Source: Aricia agestis (lineage: Eukaryota > Arthropoda > Insecta > Lepidoptera > Lycaenidae). Taken from it: DNA of 64,000 nucleotides. Shown here one piece after another: positions 12,301 to 25,086 of this stretch (positions are counted from its first letter, which is position 1; every line of letters starts with the position of its first letter). A program made the position numbers and the translations under genes. The notes under the pieces are model-generated. The model was not told where the DNA came from and made no database searches. It saw nothing but the letters and a program-made list of their open reading frames with translations. The DNA lies in contig NC_056416.1 in NCBI RefSeq assembly GCF_905147365.1, positions 1,756,001 through 1,820,000 of the forward strand, read 5' to 3'.

Positions 12301-13326
12301 ATTACTTATCGCTATCGGCTTGTTCAATAAATTAGAAATCGTTTGCTACGAAACATACGTTTCCTACATGTCCATTACCAGTTTTTTAGGATCGCGTGCG
12401 TTAACACGGGTCGGGCAGACAATGCGTTGTGTAATCGTTGTAGAAAGGTGACGGTCGGTGCAGACCGGACACAGGCGACACCTATTGACCGCTTCTTCAA
12501 ACGTTTTGAGCTGTAGCTTTTGACAGCTACATAATCGCTTTCCTAAAATACTGTTTCGACACAAATAGGGTAATCTGAATAAATCTAGAGACAAGTTTTT
12601 GAAGTAGCAGCTGTGAGTAAGTAGATTGAAATGACTGGCAGGATGTATTTGTTTTGATCCTTTTCTAGGTATGCGTATGTTCTTGATTGACAGCAGATAT
12701 TTCAAAATGTTCGCTTTTTCGTTACTGTTCGCTTATAGACAATCCTGCCAATTACATATTTTATATTTCTTTATTGTTGTAGATGAACGGCGAGTCGGCG
12801 ACAAATCAGTCGCAGACGACTGTGGCCCGTCTGCGCACTATATTATGGGAAGTGGAGTGTTGTTTTAACGGAATTCCGAAATCGAGGTTATCTTGTGACA
12901 AGTACAGTCGGCTAACATTTGGCCGGTAAATATGTAATGTGTTAAAACGTTTTGTTCTGGGTTACTTTGTAAGCTTAAATAAAAAAAAAAACATTTAAGT
13001 GTAAAAATGACGTTTCGTATTTTTCGGTCCAGTTTTAATTTTGTACGCATAATTTACGTGAAAAAGAAAGTTATGATTCCTTTACACTTTGCGAGCTTAT
13101 TTTCATTTTTTTTTTAATTTCTGCTTTCATCGTACTCAAAAAATAATTATTACAAAAATATGCCAGTTAATTTTGCTTAAACTGTACATGGGGGATTTAT
13201 CCTATCTAGTGTAAGTCTAGACTATTATTGATGCCTATTCCTGGAGATAAATCTGCGTGACAGCCTCAGATAGCCTCCAATATCCAGTGTAATTACATCG
13301 GAACGGGCTTGGCCGCTTTTTACAGG
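9353..13326. other. Non-coding stretch with GC-rich pockets
   Basis: Mostly unique. A GC-rich patch lies at 10690-10760 and another at 11010-11280, including a 9-bp hairpin ('gcaccggca'/'tgccggtgc', 11248-11281). A weak tandem similarity ('ggatcatatcaaagggt') occurs at about 11482 and 11603. No recognised gene. Confidence 0.35.
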
Positions 13327-13589
13327 TAAGGGGGCATCCACAAATTACGCAAGATACGGAGATGGGTCCAGTCTAATCAGATATAATGTAAGAAAGGAAA
13401 GATACCCTCGATCTCAGAAAAACTAGCTTAAACTTTTCGAACATATATTTTTTAATATTTTGTTATGACATATTCCCTGATGACTCACTGGGAACTCAAC
13501 GTAAAAAGTAGATTCTAGACTCTAGAGAGAGAATTTATACGTAAAAACATTGTCAAAAACATCTCACGCAACTTATGGACGATCCCTTA
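13327..13589. mobile_element. MITE with 'taagggnnc' termini
   Basis: The left end 'taagggggcatccacaaatt' and the right end 'acttatggacgatccctta' are imperfect inverted repeats. This terminus is widespread in insect MITEs. TA at both edges would fit a Tc1/mariner-type target, but no longer duplication is seen. Confidence 0.65.
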
Positions 13590-14904
13590 CAAACATACAT
13601 GTTTATCGTAACGAAAGTATCTCTCTAGAACAGCCTACAAATAAATTAGTATGGTGAAAATCTATGTCAAAAGCGCAACCTTTGGGCCATCATGAAATCA
13701 ATTTTGCTAGTAGGGTCAAATATTCTACGGCCCTCGAGTTAATAAAATATGTTATTAATGCTTACTGTGATAATTTATTATAAATTTTGTGTTTTTGAAC
13801 TTTTAACACCGAATATTTTTTTCATAATAATTTAGACTTAGATGCGTGCGCGTTGAATACTTTTACACTAACGTTAAACAACGAGGAGCAGGGAACATAA
13901 ATATCAGATTGGTATAAGTTTTTTGATACTAACTTGCATCATTTACGAATCTTATCTTATTTCATTTAAATATTTTATTCACTTTAATACATTTTAACAA
14001 AATACAGTTAATGATGAAATAAGATCAGTTATTCCATATTCAGGTACTATATTTTTGTATACCCATATTTATTTTCAGACTATATAGCGTTCGCAACTCT
14101 GCGGGGCTGAAATGGTCGCTTTGTAGAATCATAATATGAATCATTTTCTTAAAATTGCAAAATGGTCACTCTGCTTGCAATTCATGTCTACAGATCGACA
14201 ATGATTTATATGAACGTGGCGAAAAAAGGAACTAACGCTGCCATCATACAAAAACGTCGTTTTTGACAGTTCTCCTTTACGTGCAGCGCACTCGCTCACG
14301 TTCATAAAAAGCCTTAAGAGGATTCCACACCGCCGTTTTTCCATACAAACGCTGTCCCCTGTTTCCTCCCTGGATAATGCCGGTAGAGTTATGATTTTTT
14401 TCCTGAATATCTATGGCCACTATTAGCATGTCCCTATGTTTTCTTTTTTTTCATAATTTTATTATTAAAAAAGATAAGAACGTCCAAAAACCCAAAAAAA
14501 TGGCAAGATTTTCCTCTGTGTTCAAACACCCAGAATACCAAACTGACTAAAATATACAAAAAAAATAAAACATAGAAACACAGGCTCAAGCCTTGTTTTA
14601 ATTCTTAATGAAAAAAGTACTTAAATCGGTTAGGTTTTGGAGAGGGAATCAGCGGACAACGAATCGAAGATTTTCTGTTCTTATATTAGAACTTTTGTCG
14701 TGTTGCCTCTATCGCGCTCTGCGGTGGGAGACTTGAGATTGGTGAGACAGCAATACATTTTCAAATACCTATTTTCAATTTCTCTCGCCCCTGGTGTATC
14801 CTCTTAAGTCGATCTCTAGTAATTCGTACTAATTTGTCAGCTTGACAGATTTGAAAATTCATTTGCTGAATTGATTGAGAGGAATTGCTAAATGCGACAA
14901 TTTT
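13590..14904. other. Non-coding stretch
   Basis: AT-rich sequence with homopolymer runs. No gene or intact repeat recognised. Confidence 0.35.
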
Positions 14905-15085
14905 AGCCCCGCTGTTGCGCAAAAATTCATCGCCAAAGTTTACCACACGGGAAACGTGCATTTTTCCGGGGCTCAAAGTATCACCATACCAAAATTCAGC
15001 AAAATCATTTCAGTGGTGTCGGCGTGAAGAGGTAACAGGCAGACATACACACTGTCGATTTTATAATTTTAGTATAAATTGGGAC
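14905..15085 (+). repeat. Diverged lepidopteran retroposon
   Basis: 'ttttccggggctcaaagtat', 'ccataccaaaattcagcaaa' and 'aggcagacatacacact' followed by 'ttataattttagtat' match the layout of the family seen at 31185, 44124 and 59367. Heavily mutated. Confidence 0.6.
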
Positions 15086-17157
15086 ACACAATGGTTTAAC
15101 GCAATATTGTATCTATTTGAGAAAACTAAAGTTCATTTACACTTTTATCTATTAAAATTAGCTAGTAGAAAGCTGTAAAGCTAATTGTAATTAGTCCGAC
15201 TATGTTAAATATGTCTATATGTATATTATTAAATGTATATGTCTGCTATGCCGAACGATTAGTCGTAAAATTTTATAGTAACCTCATATCGTAACATCTA
15301 TTTTAGAAATCGGCTCTAAAACTCTTTTAGAGGATTTTTATAGAACTTTCTTTCCAAATATAGGCTGGGTGATTGTAATGGTTTTTGCTATCTAATATCT
15401 ATTAAAGTATTCTTAAAAATACTTTAAATAAAAACAGCAACCTAGATAATTGTATGCTAATTATTTTATTTATTGATCTTGATAGAATAAAAAAATACAA
15501 ATAACAATAACAATCGAGATTATTATTACAAATACAAAAATGCCATTACAATCTTAGCCGTTTAGCAGCAAATCGTTGGCCACCAACATTACAATAAAAA
15601 ATAACAAACGTCATCACATGTCGCAAAACATGGCGGCGAGAATTTGGCGCGCAAATTGCATTCAGCAGCTAACGTCATGACGCGGACGGGTTTCGGCGGC
15701 CGGCAGTGAAAGCCGGCGCCAAGCCGGCTCCGCACCCTCGCCCTTTATCAGAGATTCCACGAAGACCTGTCTATGATTTAAAGCGCAATTCGCGATAGTT
15801 CACCGCACGTGCATTGTGGAAAGGAAAATGGTAAGCTTCTAGAGAGCTGCATACATAATTCGAGTCGCATTATCGTGATTGGGGTTATTACAACACTTTC
15901 TTCTACTTTGGTACTTGTAAATACTATCTTCAGTTCTGAATATAATATGGATTTTTAGTAACATTTTTTTTTGTTCTAGAATTATTTTTTAAAAGTATAT
16001 CTTTTAAATACTTTTAATTGAATGGAACCTCCGTGTGTTCTTTTTAAGTCTTTGCCAAATTTCATCAAAGTGCATCCAATAGTTTGATAGCCTATTCGAC
16101 CAAAACAAACAGAGTACCTTGCTCTTTATAACTGTAAGTATAGATAATAATAGTTGCATTAACATCGACAATCGAGTTAGCAGTACCGGGAGTAGAAACG
16201 CGTAATAATCGCCATTCACGAGCAACAATTAGTCGCAGATCGAAACACTTTCGATAGATAGCGATCTGTCAGGAGAGATCGTTTGTCGGGCTAATGCTCG
16301 CGTCTATTGTAATACAGTGCATCTTTCTTTTGAGTTTGATACATTGTGTAATGGTTTTGTTGCGCTTTGCGTGGTATTGTGTGGATTGTTAAATTGCTGA
16401 TAATGTGTTTAAAATGTTATATATTATGTTTGAAACATTATGATCAGCCATGTTAATTCTTAACTATAGAGAAAAAACTCAATTCCTAGTTCTTATAATT
16501 TCTATAATTTGAAAATTACAATAGAGACATAGGTACCTTTTGTTTATAAGAAATCCGTTGTATAGACTATAGTGTAAAACTAATAAGAATAATAAAAGAT
16601 AAAACTTATAAGTAAAGACTAATCGTTCATTACATAAAAGCCCTTAACGTCAAATAATTAAGGTGCGTAATTGTACATCGATAACAGGTAGAGTAATGAC
16701 GATACAAATCGCGAAGGACCATACGACAGTTTTGAAATTACCCAGCACCTTGAAAAATGACGATCGGCTATTCTGATCACAGGCTTTCAAAGAAACACTC
16801 TATAAAAACTCCCATGACCAGCGTCTACTGGATTTGGTTCCGTATTGATTTCAATTACGGTTTAGATTCAACTGGCAGGGGCGGGTATATTTTATGCCAA
16901 ACGGAGATTGTGCAGGCGCAGCGACTGATCTTCGCACGGTTTTGTTCTATTTATCACCATTTGTCAGTTCTGTGTTTTAGATTTTTTGCGTCTTCGCCCG
17001 GCGATTTTATAATTTAATTAAATTGAGATAATGGATGACACGACTTTCGCTTTTTATCTTAATTTTATGCATGCGTAATCGACATTCCAATGTGGTCTAG
17101 CCAGATAGTGTTTTGAATGAGTAATGAGTTTATTTTTTGAGTGTCTCGTATTTTCCT
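15086..17157. other. Mostly unique sequence
   Basis: AT-rich except the GC-rich pocket at 15640-15840, listed separately. No gene recognised. Confidence 0.35.
15640..15840 (+). promoter_or_regulatory. GC-rich pocket, possible promoter or first exon
   Basis: A short island far richer in G and C than its surroundings has several 'gccggc' motifs, then 'gtgcattgtggaaaggaaa' and ATG directly followed by 'gtaagc'. An exon ending exactly at ATG before a donor is a known arrangement for some first exons. No downstream exon was recognised, so this is only a lead. Confidence 0.2.
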
Positions 17158-17199
17158 GTTATACTATATCGATAGCTAATGCTATCGATATAGTATAAC
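17158..17199. repeat. Perfect 19-bp hairpin, 'taat' loop
   Basis: 'gttatactatatcgatagc' and its exact reverse complement flank 'taat', the same loop as the 7969-8052 hairpin although the arms are unrelated. Confidence 0.95.
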
Positions 17200-17321
17200 A
17201 TATGCTAATGCATCAACATCTATCAATTTCCTTTTAATTTCAATCGTAAGACGATTTTTCGCACCTGTACTATATCTCTATTTTAGTATTAGTTATCTCA
17301 AAATTTACGTAAATTTTTGTT

Positions 17322-17358
17322 TAAACAGCTCGCAGGTCATCTACCTGCGAGCTGTTTA
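17322..17358. repeat. Perfect 16-bp hairpin
   Basis: 'taaacagctcgcaggt' and its reverse complement flank a 5-bp loop 'catct'. Confidence 0.95.
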
Positions 17359-17881
17359 TCTATAGAGGAATATAGGTTATCTGATGTAACAATGGTCCAG
17401 ACTCCAGAGGTGGCATTTGCGCCCGCGGGTCACGAAGGTAACCGGCCAAGGCCGACTGATTACGATCTGATCTGATCGAATGATTCTACGATGAATCACG
17501 CGATTTAAAAATGATCTATGATGGCTCTGTGGAGCCTCGCTTTGGACAAGATGTATGATCCCACTTCTGATGTTATGGGTGTGGTATCATCAATAGGCTT
17601 GTTTGTATAATTGATCGATTGCTAAGTTTCGAATCACGAATGTGAGGTTCTTATTAGTTGTCGAGAAAAGATACCAAAATTGTATATCGTATGTACTATA
17701 AAAAACGCAAGTCTAACACATAACAAATTTTTACATAAACGCAATTAATTTTTTCCCAAACTATTAATGAAATTAAAATTAAGTAATTATTAATTCAACA
17801 ATTAAGTCTCTAAGTGCGGCAGTGTCACTTTAGGCACTTTTTATAAAGTAGTCTTTTTGGTATACGTCCAGAACAAAACGT
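17359..17881. other. Non-coding stretch
   Basis: AT-rich sequence between the 17.3-kb hairpin and the PIF-like MITE. Nothing recognised. Confidence 0.35.
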
Positions 17882-17884
17882 TAA

Positions 17885-18019
17885 GGGCCTGTTTCACCAC
17901 TTTCTGATAAGGCTATCCAGTATCCACCAATTAACTTAACAGATCAAGTATGGAGAATCTGTCAAAAAAGTTATGAATAGCCCATTAGGCACTTTATCAG
18001 AAAGTCGTGAAACAGGCCC
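17885..18019. mobile_element. PIF/Harbinger-like MITE with TAA target duplication
   Basis: Termini 'gggcctgtttcaccactttc' and 'gaaagtcgtgaaacaggccc' form about 26-bp TIRs with one mismatch. TAA flanks both sides (17882-17884, 18020-18022), fitting the 3-bp target of PIF/Harbinger elements. Length 135 bp. Confidence 0.85.
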
Positions 18020-18022
18020 TAA

Positions 18023-18240
18023 GTCAAATCAAATTAAATCAAATCAAAAATATTTTTATTCGGAGTAATTTTTTTACAAAAACTTTACCGAACGTCGATA
18101 CTACGGTGCCTACCACCGGTTCGGGAACTAACCCGGCGAGAAGAACCGGCGTAAGAAACTCGCACGGGGCCATCTTTTACTAAAAAGATGGAAAATTACA
18201 ATTTAAAATATATACAGTACAACACGGTCACATTAACCTG
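18023..18240 (-). mobile_element. LINE 3' end (same 3' UTR type as the 31.3-kb LINE)
   Basis: The left edge has 'aaatcaaatcaaaa'-type pentamer repeats, the tail of a minus-oriented LINE. The conserved block 'ggcgagaagaaccggcgtaa' follows and is the reverse complement of the block in the 32.3-kb 3' UTR. The element abuts a PIF-like MITE directly at 18019-18022. The right-hand limit is uncertain; related sequence may extend towards 18430. Confidence 0.7.
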
Positions 18241-21185
18241 ACGCACCACTGGAATGTATATGCAAAGTCTGTATATGTAAGTCAGAGTTAACCCCAGGAT
18301 AACATTTACCCTATACGCAATAGTTTACGCAACGTACGCCTCAGGTCAAGGTCCGCGTCGTGACCGCGCGATTGCCAATTCTAATGCGATCGCTGTAGCT
18401 GGGTCACACAGACCCGGCCAGAGTAGATATGCCATGAAGTACTGACCGATGAACGACCAAAAAAGTAACAAGTGTTTAAAAATATTGTTCAAACTGTTTA
18501 ATAGAAAGGGATAATGACTCCAAATTAAAGAAATTGTTGGTTACCGACTCGTCTAGATGAGTTATAAGTAATATTACATATTTGAGAAGGTGTCCAGAAT
18601 CTTATTAGTTAAAGTGCAAAGGCACGGCTATATAAAGAGGCGTATCTACGTTCTTCATCGTTCTGTAGTCACGTGTTGCCCAGTCTATAATCTAATTACA
18701 TCTGCTATTGTAATTTAAATGGATTACAATACAATTAATACGCATTACCGACCATGATCATCATCACATCAAGAATTTTCGGTAAGCAGGTGCCTAGCAA
18801 CTTCGAACGTGCAGAAAGTCATATTCTATTTACATACGTCAAATCATGACAGTCATGCCCATTACATGCGCGATATGTTACCATGATTCTCGTATCTATT
18901 TAGAATATTCCCGTATGAGAGAAAGCGTGCGACCTTTCCTCGTTGCGTAACATGATGTAAGTCTATCAGACCGCGCATGCGGACGAGTGTTTGTCTTTTA
19001 ATTTCATTAGCATTCAAAGGTTGGCTGTCACACTCAATACCTGTCATGGATGTGATAACCAGAGAGAATAGCGGTCCATCATCCGACGCAACGCTAGGCG
19101 AGGACGGACACACGTCATCGTATTGTTTAAGAACTGACAATGTTATATTCGTAGATGACTCGTTGGAAATAGATAAGATTGCAATAGCAGCGATGCAAGT
19201 TGATGTTAGATCCAAGTCGGAACATCCAACATTTCATAAAACGGTTGAAATATAGCAGCATAAAAACGCTAAGACAAACGATGTACTCAAAATCACAAGG
19301 TAATATGGTGATGGCCACACATGAAGACATTCATCATAACGTACAGCAATAAATTATAAAACTCCACGATAAAATACCTAGCGCATACAGATCGTCCCAC
19401 AGATACCTTTGTTTCTGACTAAAAGAATGTCATTTGACAAGGGATCTATTAGGATGCGCGACGTCGCGTGCGTTGACTTCGGCACTTGGCATGCAGAGAA
19501 CACGATTGTTTTAGCGAAGCCCTTGGACGGGGGTTTAAATGCCTCGGTTTTTACGTGAGAAATCAATCGTGATATATGGACGCGTTCGACGTGCATGCGA
19601 TTAAGGAAAACGCTAAGGAAATGTTATGCAAACTTGATTAACATATTATGCAAGATATCGTCAAGATATAGAGACGAAACGTATGATGAGTTCAATCACC
19701 ATGCGCTTGTTACATTTAAAGGAACTGGATTGGCTGTTACATAAAAATCTATAACTCATTACGAGAATCAATCATCTAAATTCTAAAGCTAGATCGAGTC
19801 ATAGCAAACAATAATGCCGATAAACAATTTCAATTGTATCGGTAATTTCTTTGTCGCGAACAATGCGTTGCAACAACCGGCCCCACTGGTTCCCATAATG
19901 TCTTTGAAATCTGATAACGTTTTTATATCGGTCGCAATCTTATAATCATGACACTGTTTACTGAGTGACAACTTTATCGATGTCAATTTGTGATGTAATC
20001 GCGGGTCGTTGATCCCGACCGACCCAGATCGGAGCTGCTTCGACGAGGTTTCAAAATTAGGAGCATACGCTTACAATCTTAACCAGCGAATGCCTGTTGA
20101 TTTTTAATAGATTTTCCAGTGATTTACTAGAACTTCCGCAATTGAAAGATCATCGACGTCATCGCTTAGTGATCCAAGACGTCTCTCCCTCATTCTCCCA
20201 TCAGATACAATATATTTCACAGCATTGGAATTTCCACCTGGAATTTTTTTTCGCAAGTCGCATGCTACAGCGATCAGTCGCTTGTGGGCAATCTGTGCCG
20301 AGCCTCGTGCGAGAGGCAGCTACAATTTTGTCAAATCAAATACCTTCCCGGCACTGGCGTAATGAGGGACATTAAAACGGTCCCTCGTAATTGTACGCTG
20401 ACATGCGAACAGGGCTGCTGTTTGGCCCTAGACTCTAGGTCCTAAGCTGTAGAACGGTTTCGTACTGCCTTTTGTTTGATTTTCAAATGTTGAACGCTCT
20501 ACATTATACTATCTCTTTTGCAGTGTCTTCTATGTAGTTATAAATATTCTTTCCTAAAACCATTATGCACTACTTCTCTGAAATCAAGCATTTTATTCAA
20601 CTACAAAATATTCCCAATTTATTCTTGTGGCAATTTCTTCTTTCTCATCGTTTCGTACTCCGCAGCCCTGTGTCTGCTAAGGTGTACTTTGCATCTAAAC
20701 CGAAGCACTCTGGGTGTGAGCCATCTAATTTGCTTTAAAGTCGGATCCATGTCATGACTTTGGCCTTGGATGATGGCTTCATAATGCATCATCTAGTAAT
20801 CACTGTTTTTTTCTAGACGCTTTTTTGGAGTTACAAGTTACTTCCTACTGATTAGTCTTAAGTTTTCAACGTTTCCTTGCAATTATAAATATAATATAAC
20901 AATTTTCTAAAAACTTTGGTCGTCCAACTATATAACTAAATTTGGTTCTAAATTAAGTTTCGATTGTAATGTCCCGATTCTATAGAACTACATACAAGAC
21001 GTGGAATTTAAATACGTATTGAAAATTATTTTCCCGAGTACCGTTTTAAGCATAAAGCAGCACCTGATAGAACATTAATGCCTGCGCAGGAGTGGCCCAC
21101 ATTCAGTTGTCATAAATGTGATTGAATTTATAACACGACACAGATGTTGGTATTCGCTCCTATGATGTTATAAATCATATCTCGA
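18241..21185. other. Non-coding stretch
   Basis: Mostly unique. ORFs on both strands at 18862-19255 overlap each other and match nothing known. No repeat recognised except possible LINE continuation to about 18430. Confidence 0.3.
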
Positions 21186-21245
21186 CACGTAACGGTGCTA
21201 AAGACCGGTTCGCTAGTCGCAGGTTCGAATCCCGAGGCACTTTGA
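21186..21245 (+). repeat. tRNA-like or SINE head remnant
   Basis: A perfect Pol III B box 'ggttcgaatcc' lies at 21222-21232. The T-arm pairs only partly and no acceptor stem forms, so this is not a functional tRNA. It is probably a fragment of a tRNA-derived SINE. Confidence 0.45.
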
Positions 21246-23505
21246 ACATGTCTCGCATTGACAAATATTGCAATTTATAAAGTTCTTTTGTACTCCGGAG
21301 TGTCTGATAAGTATGAAATTGCGTCTTTTGAATTCGGAGCCATTATAACAGGACTCTACGGTAACAATAACTGTAAATTAGAAAATGTTTCATTTTTTTT
21401 TTTCAACGTTATTAGATAACCATTTTACAGGATGGGGATAGATATCTTAGAGAATCATTTACCAGTTGGAGTAAACTTTTAAAAAATTCTAAAAAGTGAA
21501 GTTTAACCTTAAAAATCATCCGTAAGCACTCTAAATTACTTACTAATGGTTTTTCACCGTCAATTTGCCGTATCCATTCCTTTCATCAACATTTCGGACC
21601 TCCAGCGTCATGCGGCAATCTGTCCAAAATTACCTTATTACCTAAATCACCGAACACCTTTGAATTATTAAATTGATTACGGCGATTGCGAGTGATTTGT
21701 TTACGTCGACGTCGTTGGTGGCATCACGTCATTTTTTGTCGGCATAGGAATTTTTATGTAATTTTAGCAGTTTTTGTTTTGATCCGACTGCGTGTGCAAT
21801 GAGACTAATAATGCTTATTACGAAGTGTTAGTTTACACTTTTTGGAACTTGATATTTTGTACTTCACATGAAAAGAGTTTAATTAGACAAACATAAAGTT
21901 TCCTAATAGTATTTCAATCTAGGAAAAAAACATGATGAGAACCATGATATAATTCCAGACTAAAATGATGAACTAAATTCGAAAACAGAAATAAATGGGA
22001 TTTGAAATACGCAGCTCTAAAGACATAGCAATGCCTAAAGCAATGGATACTTGGCCGAAGGCTCTAAGAGATAATAACCCGATGATGACGAATCCCCATA
22101 AACAATTAGCAAGGTTGCTAAGCCTAAGATTTAATTCCCCAGTTTTTGTCGCCAGCAGCTCCCACGAGCTATTACCACTATTACTCCGCACTTTTTGTTG
22201 AATAATCTCTCGACGCCATAAAAGTAAAAGTATAAAAGTTGCGCCGTGGATCGAATCGATTCACAGCGCGAACTTGTAAATTATTTCTTATGCAACGTCA
22301 GACGAATGATGAGAAATTGTATTTAGCGGAATGTAAGATTTTATTGATTCTTCAATTAATGAATTCAATTAAAAATTTAAAATTGTAAAATCCTAAATGC
22401 CACTAATTATGTCTGTATACACCAGTGTAGACTTTAGTATTAGTATAAGGAAACTGTGTTTAAAGCGATGTTTCAGCTATGATAGTGACACTTTTTTGGA
22501 CATTGCACGTATTTGTATAATTTTAACATTATAATTAAATCCTGTTTTTAATAATCATAACCAAATTCAGTTGCTCGTATAGCTTAGAAAGCTGAACTGG
22601 CTATGAATAGGTTGTTGAACGGAAAAGTGTGGAAAATGGAGAGTTGATGAGAAACCTGTTGTGTGTTTGTTTTCATTACACTTTGTGGTAGGTTGGTAGC
22701 AACAGGTTATGCTTATATTATCGAGTACTAACTATGACCATCATCAGCCTATCGTTCACTGCTCAACCGTCGAGCGCCAACCGTCCCGATCTTAGGTAGT
22801 CCCCAGTACCAACTTTGACCATGCCCATTGTATAATGCTTTGACCATTCCCAAAGTATAACACGAATTTTACTTTCAACGTGAGATTCCCACACACGGTA
22901 AAATATTTGTAGACTCGGCTGATAAGCACTAATACGGCCATGATTTCAAATCGTCCACAGACATTTTGCCCGTCTTATGGATCTACCCATGATGGAGCAA
23001 TAAAAGTGATTAAGAACGTGGTATATTAGTCTACGATTGCTCATGAAGGTGATTGTACAATTATGGTTATTCATTATGGCCTTTTGCGAAGAGACGAACC
23101 TATGCACTTCGATGTTGAATAAATAGACTGCAAAAATCAGTATCATTCTTCTGGTTTCGCTGTCACTATAAGAAGTACTTTTCGGCGTATTCTATTGCGA
23201 ATATCGAGCCTTTGATTGAGAGGTGTACAATAATATTTTCACAGTTATTGTGGTCAAGTGGTGAGATCTGCCGACGTTTACTTTCTATAATCTGCGATTT
23301 TTCGCTTTCTATAAATCGTTTGATTTTATTATCTTTAGTTCCATGTTTATGGTTAATGTTTATACTGCAATCGTTAAATTACGAGTTCCATTTATGTCGA
23401 TTAGGTCATAATTCTTTTGTTAACGAACTGTTATTCTCGCCTACAAACTGTTTCACAATTAGTAGACTAAACTGCAGGTTGACAGATACCTAATTATAAA
23501 ACATA
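21246..23505. other. Non-coding stretch
   Basis: AT-rich and mostly unique; no gene or intact element recognised. Confidence 0.35.
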
Positions 23506-23833
23506 TTTTTTTTAAGAAATAAGGGGGCAAACGAGCATACGGGTCACCTGATGGGAAGCAACTTCCGTCGCCCATGGACACTCGCAGCATCAGAAGAGCT
23601 GCATGTGCGTTGCCGGCCTTTTAAGAGGGAATAGGGTAATAGGGGAGGGTAGGGAAGGGAAGGGAATATGGGAGGGTAGGAAAGGGAATAGGGTAGGGTA
23701 TTGGGCCTACGGTAAACTCACTCACTCAGCGAAACACAGCGCAAGCGCTGTTTCACGCCGGTTTTCTGTGAGAACGTGGTATTTATCCGGTCGAGCCGGC
23801 CCATTCGTGCCGAAGCATGGCTCTCCCACGTAT
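23506..23833 (-). mobile_element. Poly(A) retroposon, copy 2
   Basis: Same layout as the 8.05-kb copy: T-run, 'aataagggggcaaacgagc', internal GGGAA-rich minisatellite, ending 'ggctctcccacgta'. ORFs that enter it are shadows. Confidence 0.8.
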
Positions 23834-24224
23834 TAACTTTGAATAAATTATTCATGTATTTTTTTTGAATTAACACTTTTTGCATTTTTCGTTCATTCAT
23901 TTTATTAGTAAAGCTCGTTCTGTAGTAATTTAGTAAATTGCAACTCATAATGAGTAGGTACTTACTAATATTATTTTTATAACAAAAGCTCTGTATGAAA
24001 GCTTGGGAACCTTTCAATACCGGAAGCAATAGAAGGCCATTATTACCTGCAACCAAAAAAAAAAAAACAATAACTGTTAGTGGACTTTGTAATTGAATAA
24101 CAACTACTTTATGCTCTGCTAAATAAATAAAATCAATCATTGTTAAGTCTTCCACGAGGATGATCTATTGAGGCATAAAAACTTTTTTTTAACAAAAAAT
24201 GTTCGCGTCTTTATTATAGATAAC

Positions 24225-24750
24225 GAGCAAAAAAGCCAAAAAAAATCACGTTTGTTGTATGGGAGCCCCCCTTAGATATTAATTTTATTTTGTTTTCAGT
24301 ATTTTTTGTTAACAGAATGTCTAATATACAGTGTGTAACAAAAATAAGTGATAATACTATAGGGTGTGCACGTGTTCCTTGTAGAGAGTTCACTGTGAAA
24401 GTAGCAGCGCGGAAAGACGAAAAATTTTTTTCACTTTTGTATGGGCAAGGGTCCGAGCGTCACGAGTTTCCCCATACAAAAGTAAAAAAATTTTTTCGTC
24501 TTTCATCGCTGCTACTTTCACAGTGAACTCTCTACAAGGAACACGTACACACCCTAAAGTATTATCACTTATTTTTGTTACAACCTGTACATATATACAC
24601 AATCTGTGAAAATTTCAGAATTCTAGCTGTAGCGGTTTCTTAGATACTGCCTGGAGACACAGGCGGACGGACGGACGAACAGACGGACAGACAACGAAGT
24701 CTTAGTAATAGGGTCCCGTTTTAATCCTTCGGGTACGAAACCCTAAAAAT
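24225..24750 (+). repeat. Composite lepidopteran repeat split by a foldback MITE
   Basis: The left part has 'ttgttgtatgggagcccccc', the right part 'caatctgtgaaaatttcaga' and the tail 'agtcttagtaatagggtccc' to 'cgaaaccctaaaaa'. This order is a common insect repeat; here its middle is replaced by the MITE at 24327-24589. Confidence 0.65.
24327..24589. mobile_element. Foldback MITE, 119-bp arms
   Basis: Arms 24327-24445 and 24471-24589 pair over their full length with few mismatches, leaving a 25-bp loop. Ends read 'tacagtgtgtaacaaaaata' and the complement of 'tacaggttgtaac'; TA at the tips fits a Tc1/mariner-like target. Both strands give mirror ORFs containing TVKVAA, which confirms the symmetry and rules out a real gene. 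Confidence 0.85.
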
Positions 24751-24886
24751 GTCTTTTAAATTAAATTATTTAGGCTATGTAGTAAGCATGGTAATAGAAG
24801 CAGACATAATATCTTCGAGCAATGCTACCAGAAACGCAATTAACGACTACTAAAAAATGATCTATGTCATGAGTTTAGATTTAGAA

Positions 24887-25022
24887 CAATCACTTCTAAT
24901 GATGAAACAAACGATAATTAGATTTAGATGCGGTTTACATCCACCGGACAGACGGACAGACGGACATCGAAGTCTCATGAATAGGGTCCCGTTTTCACCC
25001 TTTGGGTACGGAACCCTAAAAA
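24887..25022 (+). repeat. Chimeric repeat: 8.46-kb block plus 'gggtcccgtttt' tail
   Basis: The first 64 bp match 8456-8523. The rest, 'cggacagacggacatcgaag' then 'gggtcccgttttcaccc' to 'ggaaccctaaaaat', repeats the tail of the element ending at 24750. Confidence 0.7.
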
Positions 25023-25086
25023 TATTTGTGGGTTAGGACATATTAAATGCATAACAGTGACCGCTTAGGTACTCCGCTTGCATTTT

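Noticed and set aside
12364..12705. 113-codon minus-strand ORF with several Cys
   Set aside because: No zinc-finger spacing or family resemblance; non-coding composition.
18862..19255. Overlapping ORFs of 117 and 92 codons on opposite strands
   Set aside because: No recognised protein, no splice context and frames on both strands; probably chance.
21186..21245. Functional tRNA gene
   Set aside because: The B box is perfect, but the T stem pairs only partly and no acceptor or anticodon stem forms.
24290..24602. Two open frames on opposite strands encoding nearly the same peptide
   Set aside because: They are the two arms of the foldback MITE at 24327-24589 read in each direction, not genes.
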